Assembly (NCBI RefSeq): GCF_034190915.1
Contig: NW_026947491.1
Location: 26,476,101 to 26,540,100, forward strand
Direction: 5' to 3'
Source of the DNA: Cavia porcellus
Lineage: Eukaryota > Chordata > Mammalia > Rodentia > Caviidae
Length of the DNA: 64,000 nucleotides
Part shown: one piece after another, positions 43,800 to 55,486 of the stretch
How positions within the stretch are numbered: the stretch's first letter is position 1
Layout: every line of letters starts with the position of its first letter
Notes under the pieces: model-generated
Seen by the model: the letters and a program-made list of their open reading frames with translations, nothing else
What the model was told of the DNA's origin: nothing
Databases searched by the model: none
Translations under genes and position numbers: made by a program

Positions 43800-45540
43800 A
43801 ATGGATATAAGTTTGTTGCACTATGAAACCATTTTGTTATCTGTGCATGTCTCACAATATCATCTTGAATGCCTTAAAATATGCATAATGAAGTTTATTT
43901 TAAAATAGCAATAAATCTACAAAATTAAAAGATGTCTGGGAAAGTACTCTACCAACCATAAAGTATAACTGTACTTTGTAAATGTACATTTGTAAATGTA
44001 CAAATGTAAAATGTCATTACTCCTATTTTAGATCACTTGAACTTATTTTCCTTTATCTTGAATTCCATTTTTCTCTTAGGCAAATGTAAAGGCTATGAGA
44101 GAAGGAAGTAATTTTCTTGTCTGCCTACTTTACGTTTGCTTAATAAACTGCTATTAGATGCAAAGAGCCTCTTAAATGCTTGAGCGTACGTTGCATTTGT
44201 CAAATATTTAAGCTTTACAATAGTTAAATAAAATTCTCTATAAATGAGATTTTTACATGATGATTAACTTTCTCCCTACCTCTTCCTTTTCCATGCATTT
44301 CATTGAACTATTTATCTCTGTGTGTTCTTGTATTTACCTTTCCATGTGAAAAATTAAGGGTTATTACTTGAGTATTCTATTCATTTTCTTATAACAAAAT
44401 TTTTGAATCAATCTTATATGAAAACATGATTTTAAAAATGGTGAAAACAACCGACCTGTGCGCACACTGGGTGTTTAATGGTGGCTAAATCTCACCAGCC
44501 TATTTCAATTCCATGAAGTATTTGTTTTGTATACTAATGAGTTTCTAAGGAAGATAAGAAAAACTACAAAGAGAACTTTTTGTAAATAAATCTGTAAAAG
44601 GCAGCTTCAAAATATGCTTAAGCTTATTCTGACAATTGACAGGAAAGCACACACATCTCTTTAATTATTAACTTTTCCCATAGAGATAATCCCCACTTGG
44701 CTTTTCTGAAGATCTCAAGCTCCAGGATAACTTAACCACATGTTTAGTGAAAGACAGTTTTATTCCTGCGTGAGTATGTGGTGAGTGGGAGAAAAGCATA
44801 TGCTTATTAAAACAAATTTATAAAAATCAAAAGCTACATTCTTTGGGTTTTGAGGAATATTTTCGATACAATTCAGTTTGTTTCATAAATAATGTAGTGC
44901 TTGCCTATAGCTCACGAAGATGCAGAAATTGTTACCTAAAGAAAGAAAAGATGTCACTTACAGACGTTTGCTATTGAAAGAAACAAACAAAAAAAAAAAC
45001 TGTCCTCCAGACAGAGGGCTGATTGGTGTTACAATCCACAAGCTCCCGTGAATGTACAAGAGCCAAGTCTATTTCACGGGTATTTGTTATAACAGTCTCT
45101 ATTCTGATTTTTGAGCGCAATGAATATAAAGATCTTCTCATCAACCTGAAGGCTGAGGGTTAATATGCGTGTATATACAGGGAGGCAGAAAACAAAAGCA
45201 GTGATTATTAGAGGTGAGAGCGAGGAGGAAAGGGGGAGATGTAGTCTACAAGGTTCAGAGTAGGATGTGCGCGTATGTGCGTGCTCGCATATATTAGCAC
45301 ATTTTTTTCTTGATGTTCATCTCCGATTTTGAGAACTCAGTAAACTTCTGTTTCTGCTCAAAAAAGAAAAGACAAAACAATGTCTGCATTGCTGACCATA
45401 AGTACTGCAGTAGCAGTGGGGTCATACATGAAGATGCGCTGGCAGAGTGGCTGCGCCCAGACCTGGGCCAAGTGGACACACACGTGGTGTAGAGGCTGAG
45501 CACAGGCTTTTGCTTCAGGGGTCTATTTCAAGGGTCTCAA
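43800..45540. other. Unassigned AT-rich DNA
   Basis: I see no gene. A duplicated phrase around TGTACATTTGTAAATGTACA (43,980-44,010) is a small palindromic/tandem oddity. Short open frames near 45,294-45,503 are opposite-strand mirrors of each other. Confidence 0.4.
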
Positions 45541-45544
45541 ATCC

Positions 45545-45870
45545 AGAGAAATCAGGGAAAGATACAGTTTTTTTAAAAAAGCACTTCTATTTGACCCAAG
45601 TATACCTCTTCTGGATCTCTTCCCAAAAGGATTAAAGTCAGATTGCAGCAACACATGCATACCTATGTTATAGCAGCATAATTTGCAATAGCTAATTTAT
45701 GGAAGCAGCCTATCAGCACATGCCCAAAACAGATAAAAGCATTTTTAAATGGTATTTACACATAATGGAGTGTACTCAGAAACAACGATAAATTTAAGTT
45801 ACTTATACAAAAATGGATGCAACATGAGGACATAATGCTTAAGTAAAGCACATCAGACACAAAAGGACCA
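45545..45870 (+). mobile_element. Old L1, ORF2 3' fragment
   Basis: Order of blocks: TGACCCAAGTATACCTCTTC, AACACATGCATACCTATG, TTATAGCAGCATAATTTGCA, AATGGAGTGTACTCAG, ACATGAGGACATAATGCTTA. This is the last ~300 bp of L1 ORF2 in a heavily diverged copy. Its 3' end is truncated by the next, minus-strand L1 piece. Confidence 0.75.
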
Positions 45871-45879
45871 TTTTCTTCT

Positions 45880-46530
45880 TTCTTCTTTTTTTTTCTTATG
45901 TTGAAGGTGGTAAAATACAACAGAATAAGACAGAATAAAGCCAGTTGAGACAATGCAGTGAAACTGGTACAGAAATTCAGAGCAGGATACCGGGATAACA
46001 GTAATAGGTATCATAGTATATCTTGTTATCTTCACAATAGTTGTCCTTTCAATCACGTATAGCAAAATCAAGCCAAAAACAGAACACTATACAACCAATC
46101 AAAACAGAATGTTAAATAGAGCAAAACAATCAGAACAAAGCAAAACAGTGAAAACAATATTTGCCTTCCAAGAGATGATAGAAGGAAATCCCCCCATATT
46201 TGCTATACTGCATATAGTCATCCTTCCAAAGGATGCTCAGACCTCCGGCTCCCAGTTGCTAATGGGGGTGTGCGGGGAGGATGGGATGTTTGATTCTCAG
46301 CCCCCGTGCCTGGCTGGTCCTTTTTCTGGTTCGCCTGCTGCTAGCTCAAGCCATGGCTGCTTACCAAGAAAGTGGGCGAGTTGCTTTCTTGCTCAGAGCC
46401 CTAAATTCCAGCATGGCTAGATCTCAGGAGATGCTGACTGGTTCTCTTCCTGGCTTGCTCAAGCCCAGCTCTTTTTCTTTTTTCTTACATTTTTTTTCTT
46501 CTCTTTCTCCTTCACTGGTTTAATGAGGTT
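45880..46530 (-). mobile_element. L1 3'UTR, short form, minus strand
   Basis: On the minus strand this aligns with the plus-strand 3'UTR at 57,440-58,025: GGGCTGAGAATCAAAC, GGAAGGATGAC, GATTTCCTT, TTTTCACTGTTTTG, AACTATTGTGAAGATAACAA and the terminus ACCACCTTCAACATAAG plus an A/G-rich tail. The two belong to the same L1 subfamily and both end at the upstream (short) 3' terminus. Confidence 0.8.
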
Positions 46531-46760
46531 TTGGGGATTTTCCTTTTTCCAATTTTCATTCCTTTTTTTCTTCTTTCTTTTCTTCTTTTTTATTGTCCAT
46601 GGTTTTTTATCCCTTTTTTCCTTTATCTTCTTTTTCTTTTTTGTTTTTTTGTTGTTACCTTCATTTAATTCTGTTACTATCCCTATACTCCTTCATAGGA
46701 TTTTACCTCACTTTTCTCTCTTCCTTCTCATCTTCCATTGTTTAATTCTTTAAATTTTTT
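46480..46760 (+). repeat. Low-complexity pyrimidine (T/C-rich) tract
   Basis: A ~280-bp T-rich tract with CTTT and TTTC runs. On the minus strand it is a purine tract upstream of the L1 3'UTR piece. It produces a spurious phenylalanine/leucine-rich open frame (46,523-46,753). Confidence 0.85.
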
Positions 46761-47008
46761 CTTGCATTCTCCCATTTGCAACCTCCTACATCTTTACTAA
46801 TATATTCATTAAGATTTATTAATCTTTAATTAACTGTTATTACTGTTGAATTCTCTGGTGTTAGTGGAGATATAGTTATCACATTAGTAGATATTTACTG
46901 TGTCATTTGATCTGTTTTAATGTTAAACTATAATTATACATACTTTTCCTATGGTTAAGAGTATTACATTAAAGCTCTTACAGTATGTCAATTATCCAAT
47001 TTATCTTG

Positions 47009-47409
47009 TGCTATGGCTTGTGTCTAGATGTCCACTAAAACCTCATGCAGCTTTTCAGAGGTGGCTAGACCTAGAATGTATAGAGCTAAGATCAAGGGTG
47101 TGTGATTACTAAATCAGCCCATTAAATGGCTTGGCATAATCTGGCTAGGATTGAGGGGGTGAGAGTTACACTCACTCTAGGATGCATATACCTGCATGAA
47201 ATATAAGGGACAGAAAGAGAGCCAATATGTTCTTACCTGCCTACTTGCCATGAACAATTTCCCCTCTGTGATGCCCCTCTGCCCTGCCACCTTGTGTTGG
47301 AGCCAGCCAAGTATGAAACCTCTACAAACTGTAAACCACATAAATCTTTCCTCCTTTAACTTTGGGTGTTAGGTGTTTTGTCTCAGAAAGTAAAAAAGTA
47401 ACTAAGACA
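47009..47409 (+). repeat. MaLR-type solo LTR with TSD
   Basis: A 401-bp LTR begins TGCTATGGCTTGTG and ends AGTAACTAAGACA, flanked by TCTTG at 47,004-47,008 and 47,410-47,414. Internal landmarks: ATGCCCCTCTGCCCTGCC and ACATAAATCTTTCCTCC, then GTGTTAGGTGTTTTGTCTCAG in parts. It carries an ATAAA-type polyadenylation signal. A solo LTR forms when the two LTRs of a provirus recombine. Confidence 0.85.
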
Positions 47410-47639
47410 TCTTGAATGATATTATTGTTGCTGATTTCTTGCTATTGCCAAGAGCATACTTGTTACTGTTACCACATTTTACCATATACCAATACCCGGA
47501 TTATCTTTGTATCACTGATAAAACTGTGGTCCATTCCCAGAGAACTGAGTTTCAGACCATTACACTGCATTTCCCCTCCCAAATTAAAGGAGGTTGTTGT
47601 ATCTTGAAGCCAGAGGCAAAGCACTATAGTTAGCCATCT

Positions 47640-48235
47640 GTAGAGAATATCACTGAGAAGCAGACACAAACTGAAGAAATCTCCATATAGCAACAAAGTC
47701 TTCCCACTACAAGCACCTGCAAAGCCTATAAAAGCATCAGAAGACAAGGCAATAAGATAATTCCCAAAACTTCCAATCCCCCTAAAACTGATCCATGAGG
47801 AAGGAAAATGAAAGCCAAATAAACAGAAATTAAAAAGCAGCTCAATAAGGTGCTCAGCCAATCCAAAGAAAACATAATTAAATAGACAATGAATATAATA
47901 AACAAAACGATCAGAGTATTTACAAAAGACACTAATAAGAAGCTAGCTAGTGTAAACATAACATGAATGACCAGTTTAGCAAAGAACTAGAGTCAGCCCA
48001 TGAAAAAGTTGCAAACAGAAATCCTGGAGATTAAAATTTCTATTGAGGTCCAGGGATTTAGCTCAGTGGCTCAATTTGCTTGCCTGGTAAGCCCGAGTCA
48101 GGAGTTCAATCCTCAGTATCAAAAAAAAAAAAATTCTATTGGAACTATGGGCAACAGAAATGACCAGAGTGAATACAGAGTGCCAGAACTAGAAGACAGG
48201 GCTGCTGTTAGACCACAAGGCCACAACTTCAAAAC
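47640..48235 (+). mobile_element. Possible old L1 ORF1 remnant, with ID inserted
   Basis: A-rich, purine-biased plus-strand text with 'ctggagattaaaat' and 'ccagaactagaagacagggctgc' phrases is what a decayed L1 ORF1 looks like. It leads straight into an ORF2 fragment of the same orientation. Assignment is tentative. Confidence 0.4.
48045..48133 (+). repeat. ID-type SINE
   Basis: CAGGGATTTAGCTCAGTGGC, TTGCTTGCCTGGTAAGCCC, GAGTTCAATCCTCAGTATC and an A13 run. Flanking repeats AAATTTCTATTG and AAATTCTATTGG mark it. The A box is intact, the B box changed. Confidence 0.88.
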
Positions 48236-49038
48236 TGATATCAGGTTTAGTGCAATCCCAACCAAAATACTAACAGCGCATAGAACTAGAGAATATAATC
48301 CTAAAATTCAAATGGAACCAGAAAAATAACAAAAGCAATCCTGTGAAACAAGAAGGATGCATAATAATCCCCAAATTCAAATTATATTATATGGCTAAAG
48401 ACAGACATGAGACTCACAGTAACAAAATAGAGGATGGAAAAACAACTCCAGGTACATTTAAGTACTTGATCTTTGATAAGGAGCTAACACATACATTAGA
48501 GGAAAGATAACATCCTTACCAAATGATGCTGGGAAAACTGACATCTGCATGCAGAAGACTGAATCCAGACCTTCATCTCTCACCATGTACTAAGCTAAAA
48601 TCAAAGTAGATCAAAGATCTAAATGTTAAAACAGAAATACTTAGTCTGCTGGAATATAAAGTAGGTAAAACTCTTGAAGACATAGGCATAGGTAAGGACT
48701 TTTTGAACAGAATTCCATTTGGTATTACAAGAAATAATACAAGTGATAACATGTCAAATTAAAAAGCTTTATGCAGCAAAGGAAACAACCAACACAATGA
48801 ACAGACAACATACAGAATTAGAAAAAATTTTTGCCATTAATTCTCCAGAGTGAGGACTAATATCTAGAATATATAAAGAATTTTTTTAAAATTAGACTGA
48901 CAAAAATAAAAGATCCGATCAAAAAATTGGCAACATGAGTGAGCCAACACTTTTCAAAGTACAAATGGCCAATAAAAACATGAAAAAATGCTCAACATAT
49001 CTGTCCATTAGAGAAATGCAATTAAAACAACAGAGACT
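48236..49038 (+). mobile_element. Old L1 ORF2 3' part, left half of a split element
   Basis: Blocks of the ORF2 connection/C-terminal region are recognisable in order: AATCCCAACCAAAATACTAA, AAATTCAAATGGAACCAGAA, TTGATAAGGAGCTAAC, GATGCTGGGAAAACTG, TCACCATGTACTAAGCTAAA, GACATAGGCATAGGTAAGGA, TTAGAGAAATGCAATTAAAA. The text breaks off at 49,038 where a HAL1-like element is inserted and resumes at 52,061. Confidence 0.85.
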
Positions 49039-52000
49039 GGGAGAGGGGGAAGGTGGTAGATCAGTAAACAGCAAAATAGGGAGCTTCTCTGAAAGAAACA
49101 GCTCAGATGCTGGAATAAAACAACCTGGAGAAGACCAGATGGGGGTAAATGGATCCTCTTGACCCAGGAAGAAACTAAAGGGAAAGAAAAAAAAAAAATA
49201 AAATTGTGGATGAAAGACTGTAGCCAGTCCCATTTGTACAAAAAGCCACTAGAATCCGGAGACTTATAGTCTGCATAGTCCTGGTGAAGTTGGGGGTTGG
49301 TGAGCCTAAGAGCCTCAGCAGGAGGAAGCGGCCACAGAGGGGAATGGCAGAGTGGAAAGCACAATCAGCTCGGAGATCTGTACCAGCTCACAGTGAGTGC
49401 GGAATGTAGTCATCCTGCAAGAGTGGGAGACTGGGCACATGACATTCTGGAGTCAGGCAGAACAAGCCTGGAACCAGAACTTCAGTAGCTTCAGTCAGCC
49501 ACTCCTAGCACAGAGCAGACTGGCGAGAATTGCTCAGACTGAGTTCCGCCTCTGTGCACGATTCAATAGCAAAGGCCGAGGTCTCCCTGAAACTATCCCT
49601 AACCGGCTCCAAATGCACAGCACACACTAATGTGGTGAAGACCCTAGAGCTTGACCAGCTCAGAATGGAGCAGCCAGCCTGCTCCACCCCTGCTTTGTAA
49701 TTCAGCAGTCATCAGCAGACTGGGGAATGCAGCAATTCCTAGCCCGCACACTTCAGAGTAATCATGGCTAATACAGGAAGTGCCAGTGACCCCCACTGTC
49801 CACTCATCTGGAGGAAACCAGAAACATGACAAGAGGAAGAAACAAAAGGAAATCTCCAGACTCCAACCCAAGCACTAATGGCCCAGGGGAGGTAAACACA
49901 GAAGAGATCTGGGGTTGCACATCTTTGGTGTCAGAAAAACCAGCATCTGACATAAAGAATTATCTTTGTGACATTATAAAATAACTAAAAGCAGAAATTC
50001 TACTACAGGTAAAGGAAGATATAAGAAAAATAATAAAAGAAATGCTAAATACTTCTCAAGAAGACTGAAATGCTAAGGCTTCTCAAGAAGATGAAGAATG
50101 CAGGGACATAGAAAAAGGAGATAAACCTTCAATGAAGAATATTAAAAAAATCTGGGATTCATGAAACAGATTCAAAAAGACTACCAGAAAGATAAAAACT
50201 CCATTGAAAGCTGGCAAAACTGCTTGAAAGAAACTAAACATAGACTATCAAACCTTGAAGACAGGTTTGCAACATGTGATCATGAAAGGAAACATCTCTT
50301 AAAAATAACAAGGAACCAGGAAGTAATAATACAAAGGCTAAAAGATAACCTATAACTTAAGAATAAAAAATGTGAGTGAAGAAGTAGGGTAAATGCAAAT
50401 GAAATACAAAGGCTATTTACAGAAATAATTAAAGAAGATTTCCCAAGCATAGGAAAAGGAAATGTTATCCAGATATATGAGGCATACAGAACGCCAGCCA
50501 ACTATAACCAAAATAGATCTACACTCAGACATATAATAATCAAGATCCCAGAAATTCAAAATAAGAATAGGAGATATTAAAAGCTGTCAGAGAAAAGAAA
50601 CAGATCACCTATGAAGGAAAATCCATCAGAATCACAACAGACTTCTCAACACAACCATCAAATCAAGAAGAGCTTGGAATGAAGTATTCTAAGCCCTGAA
50701 AGAAAATAACCTCCAACCCAGATTGATGTGCCCTGAAAAATTATCTCTCAAAATTAATGGAGAAACAAGATGCTTCCATGACAAAGAGGAACTGGGGAAG
50801 TTCATGACCACCAATCCAACCCTACAAAAAGTACTAAAAGACATTCTAGAGAGAGAGAGAGGAAGAACAGGGTTTCAAGAACAGCAACAGAGGAGGCTCA
50901 CTAAATGGGGCAGACAGTGGAGTGAAGGAGAAAAGTAGACAATCAACGACAGAAAAATAGCATGGTAGACATGAGGCAGAGAAGATTGGCCACAATCGCT
51001 AACATGGATAGACTTGATACACTAATAAAAAGAAATACAGACAGAGTGGACCAGGAGATAAGGTCCATCAAGATGCTCTACATAAGAAATATATTTAACC
51101 TGAAAGAAGGTTTATGGGCTGAAAATGAGTGATGAGAAAATAATGCTTTATGTAACAGAAAAAGTGGGGGTACCTTGCCCACCAGCTGCAGATTGGTTGG
51201 AAAGACATAACACTATTATACAATGAAGAACTACTCAGCTATAAGGAAGGAAAACCTTGAGGCTCTTGTAGGTAAATGGATACAACTTGAAACCAAGCTC
51301 AGGGGTAAAAAGGTTTAGAACCACTTAAGTAAATAGTGGGTTGCCTCCCTAGTCTAAACACTAAAGGAGTTAGGGGGATACAAAATGTACAATGCATCCT
51401 GGGAAACTGGAAGGGCAGAAATTGTCTAAATAGAAAAGACAAGGCATTGTTAATCGTGTATCATGATTTGAAACCCATATTGCTTTCACTACTCTGTTTA
51501 GTTTGGTTATATTCTGTTCCAGTTTGTCTACTTGTGCTAGAATTAAGGGCATACACAGCTATTCCAAAGAGAGCAGGATATACTGTGGTAACCATTTTTA
51601 ATTTCCTATTAACTTAATCTAAAGCCTTTTATTGCTCTCACTGCCTTGTTTTGACTGATTTTATTTGAATCTGTCTTGTTCAATTGCCAACTTGTTCTGA
51701 CTGATTTTATTTGAATCTGTTATGTTTGATAGTATCAAGTCTGAGAATACTCTGAAGACATAAGATTCACTACAGTACTCATTCTGGTTTGACTATTACC
51801 CCCTTTTGAAGTCTTTTAATGTCTCCTGTGTTTTGTTTTTATTGATTTTGTTCTGTACTGCTATATTAAGTTGTACTGTACCTGATGATATGGCCAATTC
51901 TATTGAAGATAACAAGAGACATCATGGTAACCGTTGTAGATCACCTCGTATTGTGGTTTTAAATTATGTACTATGTCCATCCTTTGTTTTGATTGACCTC

Positions 52001-52060
52001 ATTTTGGTTTTGGTTTTGGTTTTCTCATTTTGTTTTATTCTTTTCAAAATTAAAAAAAAG
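49039..52060 (+). mobile_element. HAL1-like (ORF2-less) element, copy 3, nested in an older L1
   Basis: The element holds a 5' region of ~787 bp (49,039-49,826), a broken ORF1 (49,826-50,938), a short remnant of the ORF2 start, a jump to the ORF2 end near 51,205 and an L1-type 3'UTR of the short form ending TTCAAAATTAAAAAAAAG. It splits the host L1 between its GAGAAATGCAATTAAAA block and the 'catcccactccagcaagaatgg' block, which are contiguous in L1 (compare 15,520-15,580). Weak direct repeats (AGAGACT / AGAAGACT) flank it. It is diverged from, but collinear with, the copy at 1-2,838. Confidence 0.87.
49826..50938 (+). pseudogene. HAL1-like ORF1, copy 3, broken
   Basis: It starts ATGACAAGAGGAAGAAAC and ends near TAG 50,936-50,938, about 370 codons including indels. 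Open parts at 50,161-50,355 (coiled-coil end) and 50,723-50,938 (C-terminal domain) are separated by frameshifts. The RNA-recognition blocks (CTCAGACATATAATAATCAAG, encoding a '.RHIIIK' strand) remain visible. It is the same type of ORF1 as 39,382 and 1,059. Confidence 0.82.
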
Positions 52061-52478
52061 AAGACTTCATCCCACTCCAGCAAGAATGGTCATCCTCAAA
52101 AAGTCAAATAATAACAAATACTGGTGATGCTGTGGAGAAAAAGGAATACTTCAGCATTGTTGGTGGGAATACAAACAGTACAACCATTATCGAAACCAGT
52201 ATGGAAATTCCATCCAACTCAGGTAGGCCTCTTCTAGATAACTTTCCAGAAGATTTAAAGATACTGTATTACTGTGCTAGCACGCTTACCCTTGTTTGTA
52301 GCAGCACAATACATAATAGCTAAATCTTGGAAGCAACCAAGACCTGTAGTCCATCAACAGATGAATGGATAAAAATGTGGCATTTAAATACACTGGAGTA
52401 CTACTATGTGATAAAGATAAGTCTGATGTCTGAGTCATCTGTAAGAAAATGGGTGTGCCTTAAGGCCATGATGTTAAA

Positions 52479-52486
52479 AGACATAA

Positions 52487-52529
<43 letters not shown>

Positions 52530-52791
52530 ATAGCTAAAATGACTATACTGCTGATTGTATTAGCTATTGGAAAAGAACAGTTAATACTTATATGTTTAGA
52601 TCAGTTTTACATGTCTATACCTGTTAATCCAAGCAACCTTCTTGAAGGTAACAATATGCAATATAAGAACCATTGTCAAATTCCCATCACTTTGTTTTGT
52701 AAACCTATACTATTATTGCATGTGGGTTTTTGTTGTTTGTTTTTATTGCATTTTGTTTTTCTTTTCTGTATCTTTTTAATCTTAAATTTAA
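52479..52791 (+). mobile_element. 5'-truncated L1 3'UTR insertion with TSD
   Basis: About 310 bp of the L1 3'UTR end (AACCTATACTATTATTGC, CTTTTTAATCTTAAATTTAAAA) is flanked by an imperfect duplication: AAGGCCATGATGTTAAA at 52,462-52,478 and AAAGACCATGATGCTAAA at 52,792-52,809. It carries a (GT)n run at its 5' side. It sits inside the old L1 as a third nesting level. Confidence 0.7.
52489..52528 (+). repeat. (GT)20 microsatellite
   Basis: Forty bases of uninterrupted GT dinucleotide at the 5' edge of the truncated L1 3'UTR. It is likely to be length-polymorphic. Confidence 0.97.
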
Positions 52792-53194
52792 AAAGACCAT
52801 GATGCTAAATAAAATAAATCAAACATAAAATTTAAAAATCATATAGATTCTCTTATATCAAAAACTCAAAATATAAATAAGGAACAAAATAAAATATAGA
52901 TAATAGGGAGATAGATCTTTTGTCAGTAGGAAGGGGATCAAGAGATTGAAAAGGAGAGGAAAGGGAGGGGAAGGGGATAAAAATTAATTAAACATGTTAT
53001 GTATATGTGCCAACACTCCAAGTAGAATGCAATCCCTACATTCTATAAATAGAAGCTGATAAAAAAATAAAAACTGGAAAAAATGTGATATATATGTACC
53101 AAAAATAAATGTAATTATTATGCATAGCAACACATAATAAGAAAAAACTGCGGGAAAATGAAATTCATTCTTGTGGATGATCAAGAGAGAGGAA

Positions 53195-54780
53195 TGTCCC
53201 TGGTATCCTTTCTACTGGTGTCATTGGGGAAACTGAGTCAGGGAGCTATCCTTACAGCACTGAGTAGACACTCCTGACATCCAGCAGAAGTCCAACCACT
53301 TTATTCACAAACCTTTGGTACAATTTACTCTTGCAATTGCTTTAAAGAAGCAGGAGTCTAGCTCTTGAGCTGAGATGCTCAGGGTCTCTCTTAAACATAT
53401 AAGGAACAAGAACTGTTTTTTCAGCATATAAATTTTTTTCTTTTTCTTTTTCCTTTTTCCTTTGTGGGGATACAGAAGGCCCTGGAAATGTCTTTTCCAA
53501 TTAATGGGATCTTTTGATTCCCCAGCTGTTGTGGGACCTTTTAAGCTAACATTATCTGTTACTCAGATCCTCCAACAAGAAATTTCTCTCCAAAATAAAA
53601 TTGATCTTCTTAGGTCAGCAGAATGGGCAAGGATTTGACAAACACAGATTCTGTTTTTATTACTTAGATGCTACCTTAGCTTTTCTGTGTTAAAAGCCAG
53701 CCTTGTAATTTTGTTCCTGGGGCAGCAGAGATGGAAGGAACCTATTAAAAGGCCAAATACTTCCATTGTAAATGTAGCAGAACATCTAAGTTATGCAGCT
53801 GTGCTAACCTGGCTTCTTTCTGATGCAGGAAACAAGCAGATTCCTTTGCTCCCTGCACCAGCACCAACTTTCTTATTGATCTCCTTTTTTGCTTTTGAAC
53901 TTTGGGAATGTTGGCTGGTTTTGCTGCTGTTGTTGCTCCCCACAAATGTGCATCTCTTAATATTTTTATATTTATGTAATCTGTAAGAATTTTCACCACT
54001 GAAACTACATCAGATCAAGTGAACCCTGATGGTAGAAGGGAAAAGGAGATAGAAATGGTAAATCCAGTTGAAGGACCACACTACAGGTCTGGTTTTTTAT
54101 GCATGCAAAATTTGTGCACCTTGATATATCTCAGAAACACTAGTTTTCTGATGCTCTGATTCAAAGACGTTAATGTAAATCCCTCTTGTCACCACAAAGG
54201 GATTCCTATCTAGTGCCATCTCTTCACAGATACACAGGGTCTCAGCACCTGCAGCAGACCTGAAACTCAGCCCCGTATGTGGAGTCTCTACCAAAAGAAC
54301 CTGAAAGTAGAATATAAGTCATAAAGGGTGACAGTTATTTAATCATGTTGGCTTAAACATGTCTGAATCTGGTGTTAAGGGTTACATTTCTACTAATGCG
54401 TATCAGATCTGTACTCTCCTTCCAAATTTGTTTACCTCCAGTAGAAAAATTGTCTCATGCTCCTTCCCTAAGGCTCCCACCACCTTCCTCTCACAGACTG
54501 CCAACCCAGCCTTTAGCAAGTGGTTCTCTAAGATCCAAACTATAACAATCCACTGAACTGATTTGTGTGTGTTTCTAGAGGAAGTCAACAGATGAGAGCA
54601 TGGAATTGCATAATAGCTATTTTTGCAATTTTTAAAATTTTCTTCCTGGTGTAATTTCTGTCTAGACTTTGCTCGACTCCTTTGAACTTCAAACTTATGG
54701 TTGAGGCTTTGGAACCCTAACTGTAAGATTAACACAGTAACTAGCAGTGAAGCCTGTATTTGATTTGATCTGATGTTTCC
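53195..54780. other. Unassigned DNA
   Basis: I see no gene. A C/T-rich low-complexity patch lies at 53,427-53,465. Open frames at 53,687-53,986 and its mirror have no recognisable domain. Confidence 0.4.
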
Positions 54781-54785
54781 AGGCT

Positions 54786-55422
54786 GTCTTAGTTACTTTT
54801 TTCTTGTTACCAAAACAAAATACCCAACACCCCAAAGTTAAGGAAAGAAAGGCTTATTTAGCTTACAGTTTGTAGTGAGAACAGTCCATAATCAGCTGGT
54901 TTTAGGACAAAGTATTATAGCAGAGGGGCAACCACTCAGGGTGACAGAAGATATAAAAAGTCACACCACAGAAAGGGAGAGCAAGCCTCTTTCCCTCCCT
55001 TATATTTCATGCAGGCTGCCTGCCCTAGCATAGCTGTAACACTCACACCCTTAGTCTCAGCACTGGACCATGAATCAATCACAAACTCTAGATTCACCCA
55101 CGTCCAAACTCCCTCATGACTGCATGAGACTTTGGGATAAAATCCAAAAACAAAACAACATTCTGTCTTTGGCCCCGCAAAGACTCATGTACAGTCCTTT
55201 ATCAAAAAGGCATTTTGTCCATCTATTAAGAGTTGCCAAGTCCTAACACTTTCAGCATTGCTGAAAAGTCCAAGTCGTGAGTCTGCTCTGAAGTGTAAGG
55301 CAAAGTCTTAGCTGTGAGGTCTTGTACAAATGAAAAGAAAGTTAAGCAGAGATGGGGATTTAACTCAGTGGCACAGCACCTGCCTGGCAAGCATGAGGTC
55401 ATGAGTTCAATTCCCAGTATAA

Positions 55423-55486
<64 letters not shown>

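Larger units (their letters stand above)
52061..53190 (+). mobile_element. Old L1 ORF2 end and 3'UTR, right half of the split element
   Basis: It continues the L1 of 48,236: CATCCCACTCCAGCAAGAATG, GGAGAAAAAGGAATACTTC, TTGTTTGTAGCAGCACAATA, CATCAACAGATGAATGGATA, CTGGAGTACTACTATG. It is interrupted at 52,479-52,791 by a truncated L1 3'UTR, then resumes with CCATGATGCTAAATAAAATAAATC and a purine-rich 3'UTR ending around 53,190. Confidence 0.83.

Noticed and set aside
46523..46753. Hydrophobic 76-codon frame as a membrane protein
   Set aside because: It is a translation of a T/C-rich low-complexity tract, giving F and L runs by composition alone.
52489..52528. CRISPR-like or regular repeat array
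   Set aside because: It is a simple GT microsatellite. No spaced repeats of CRISPR type occur anywhere, and the genome is mammalian.
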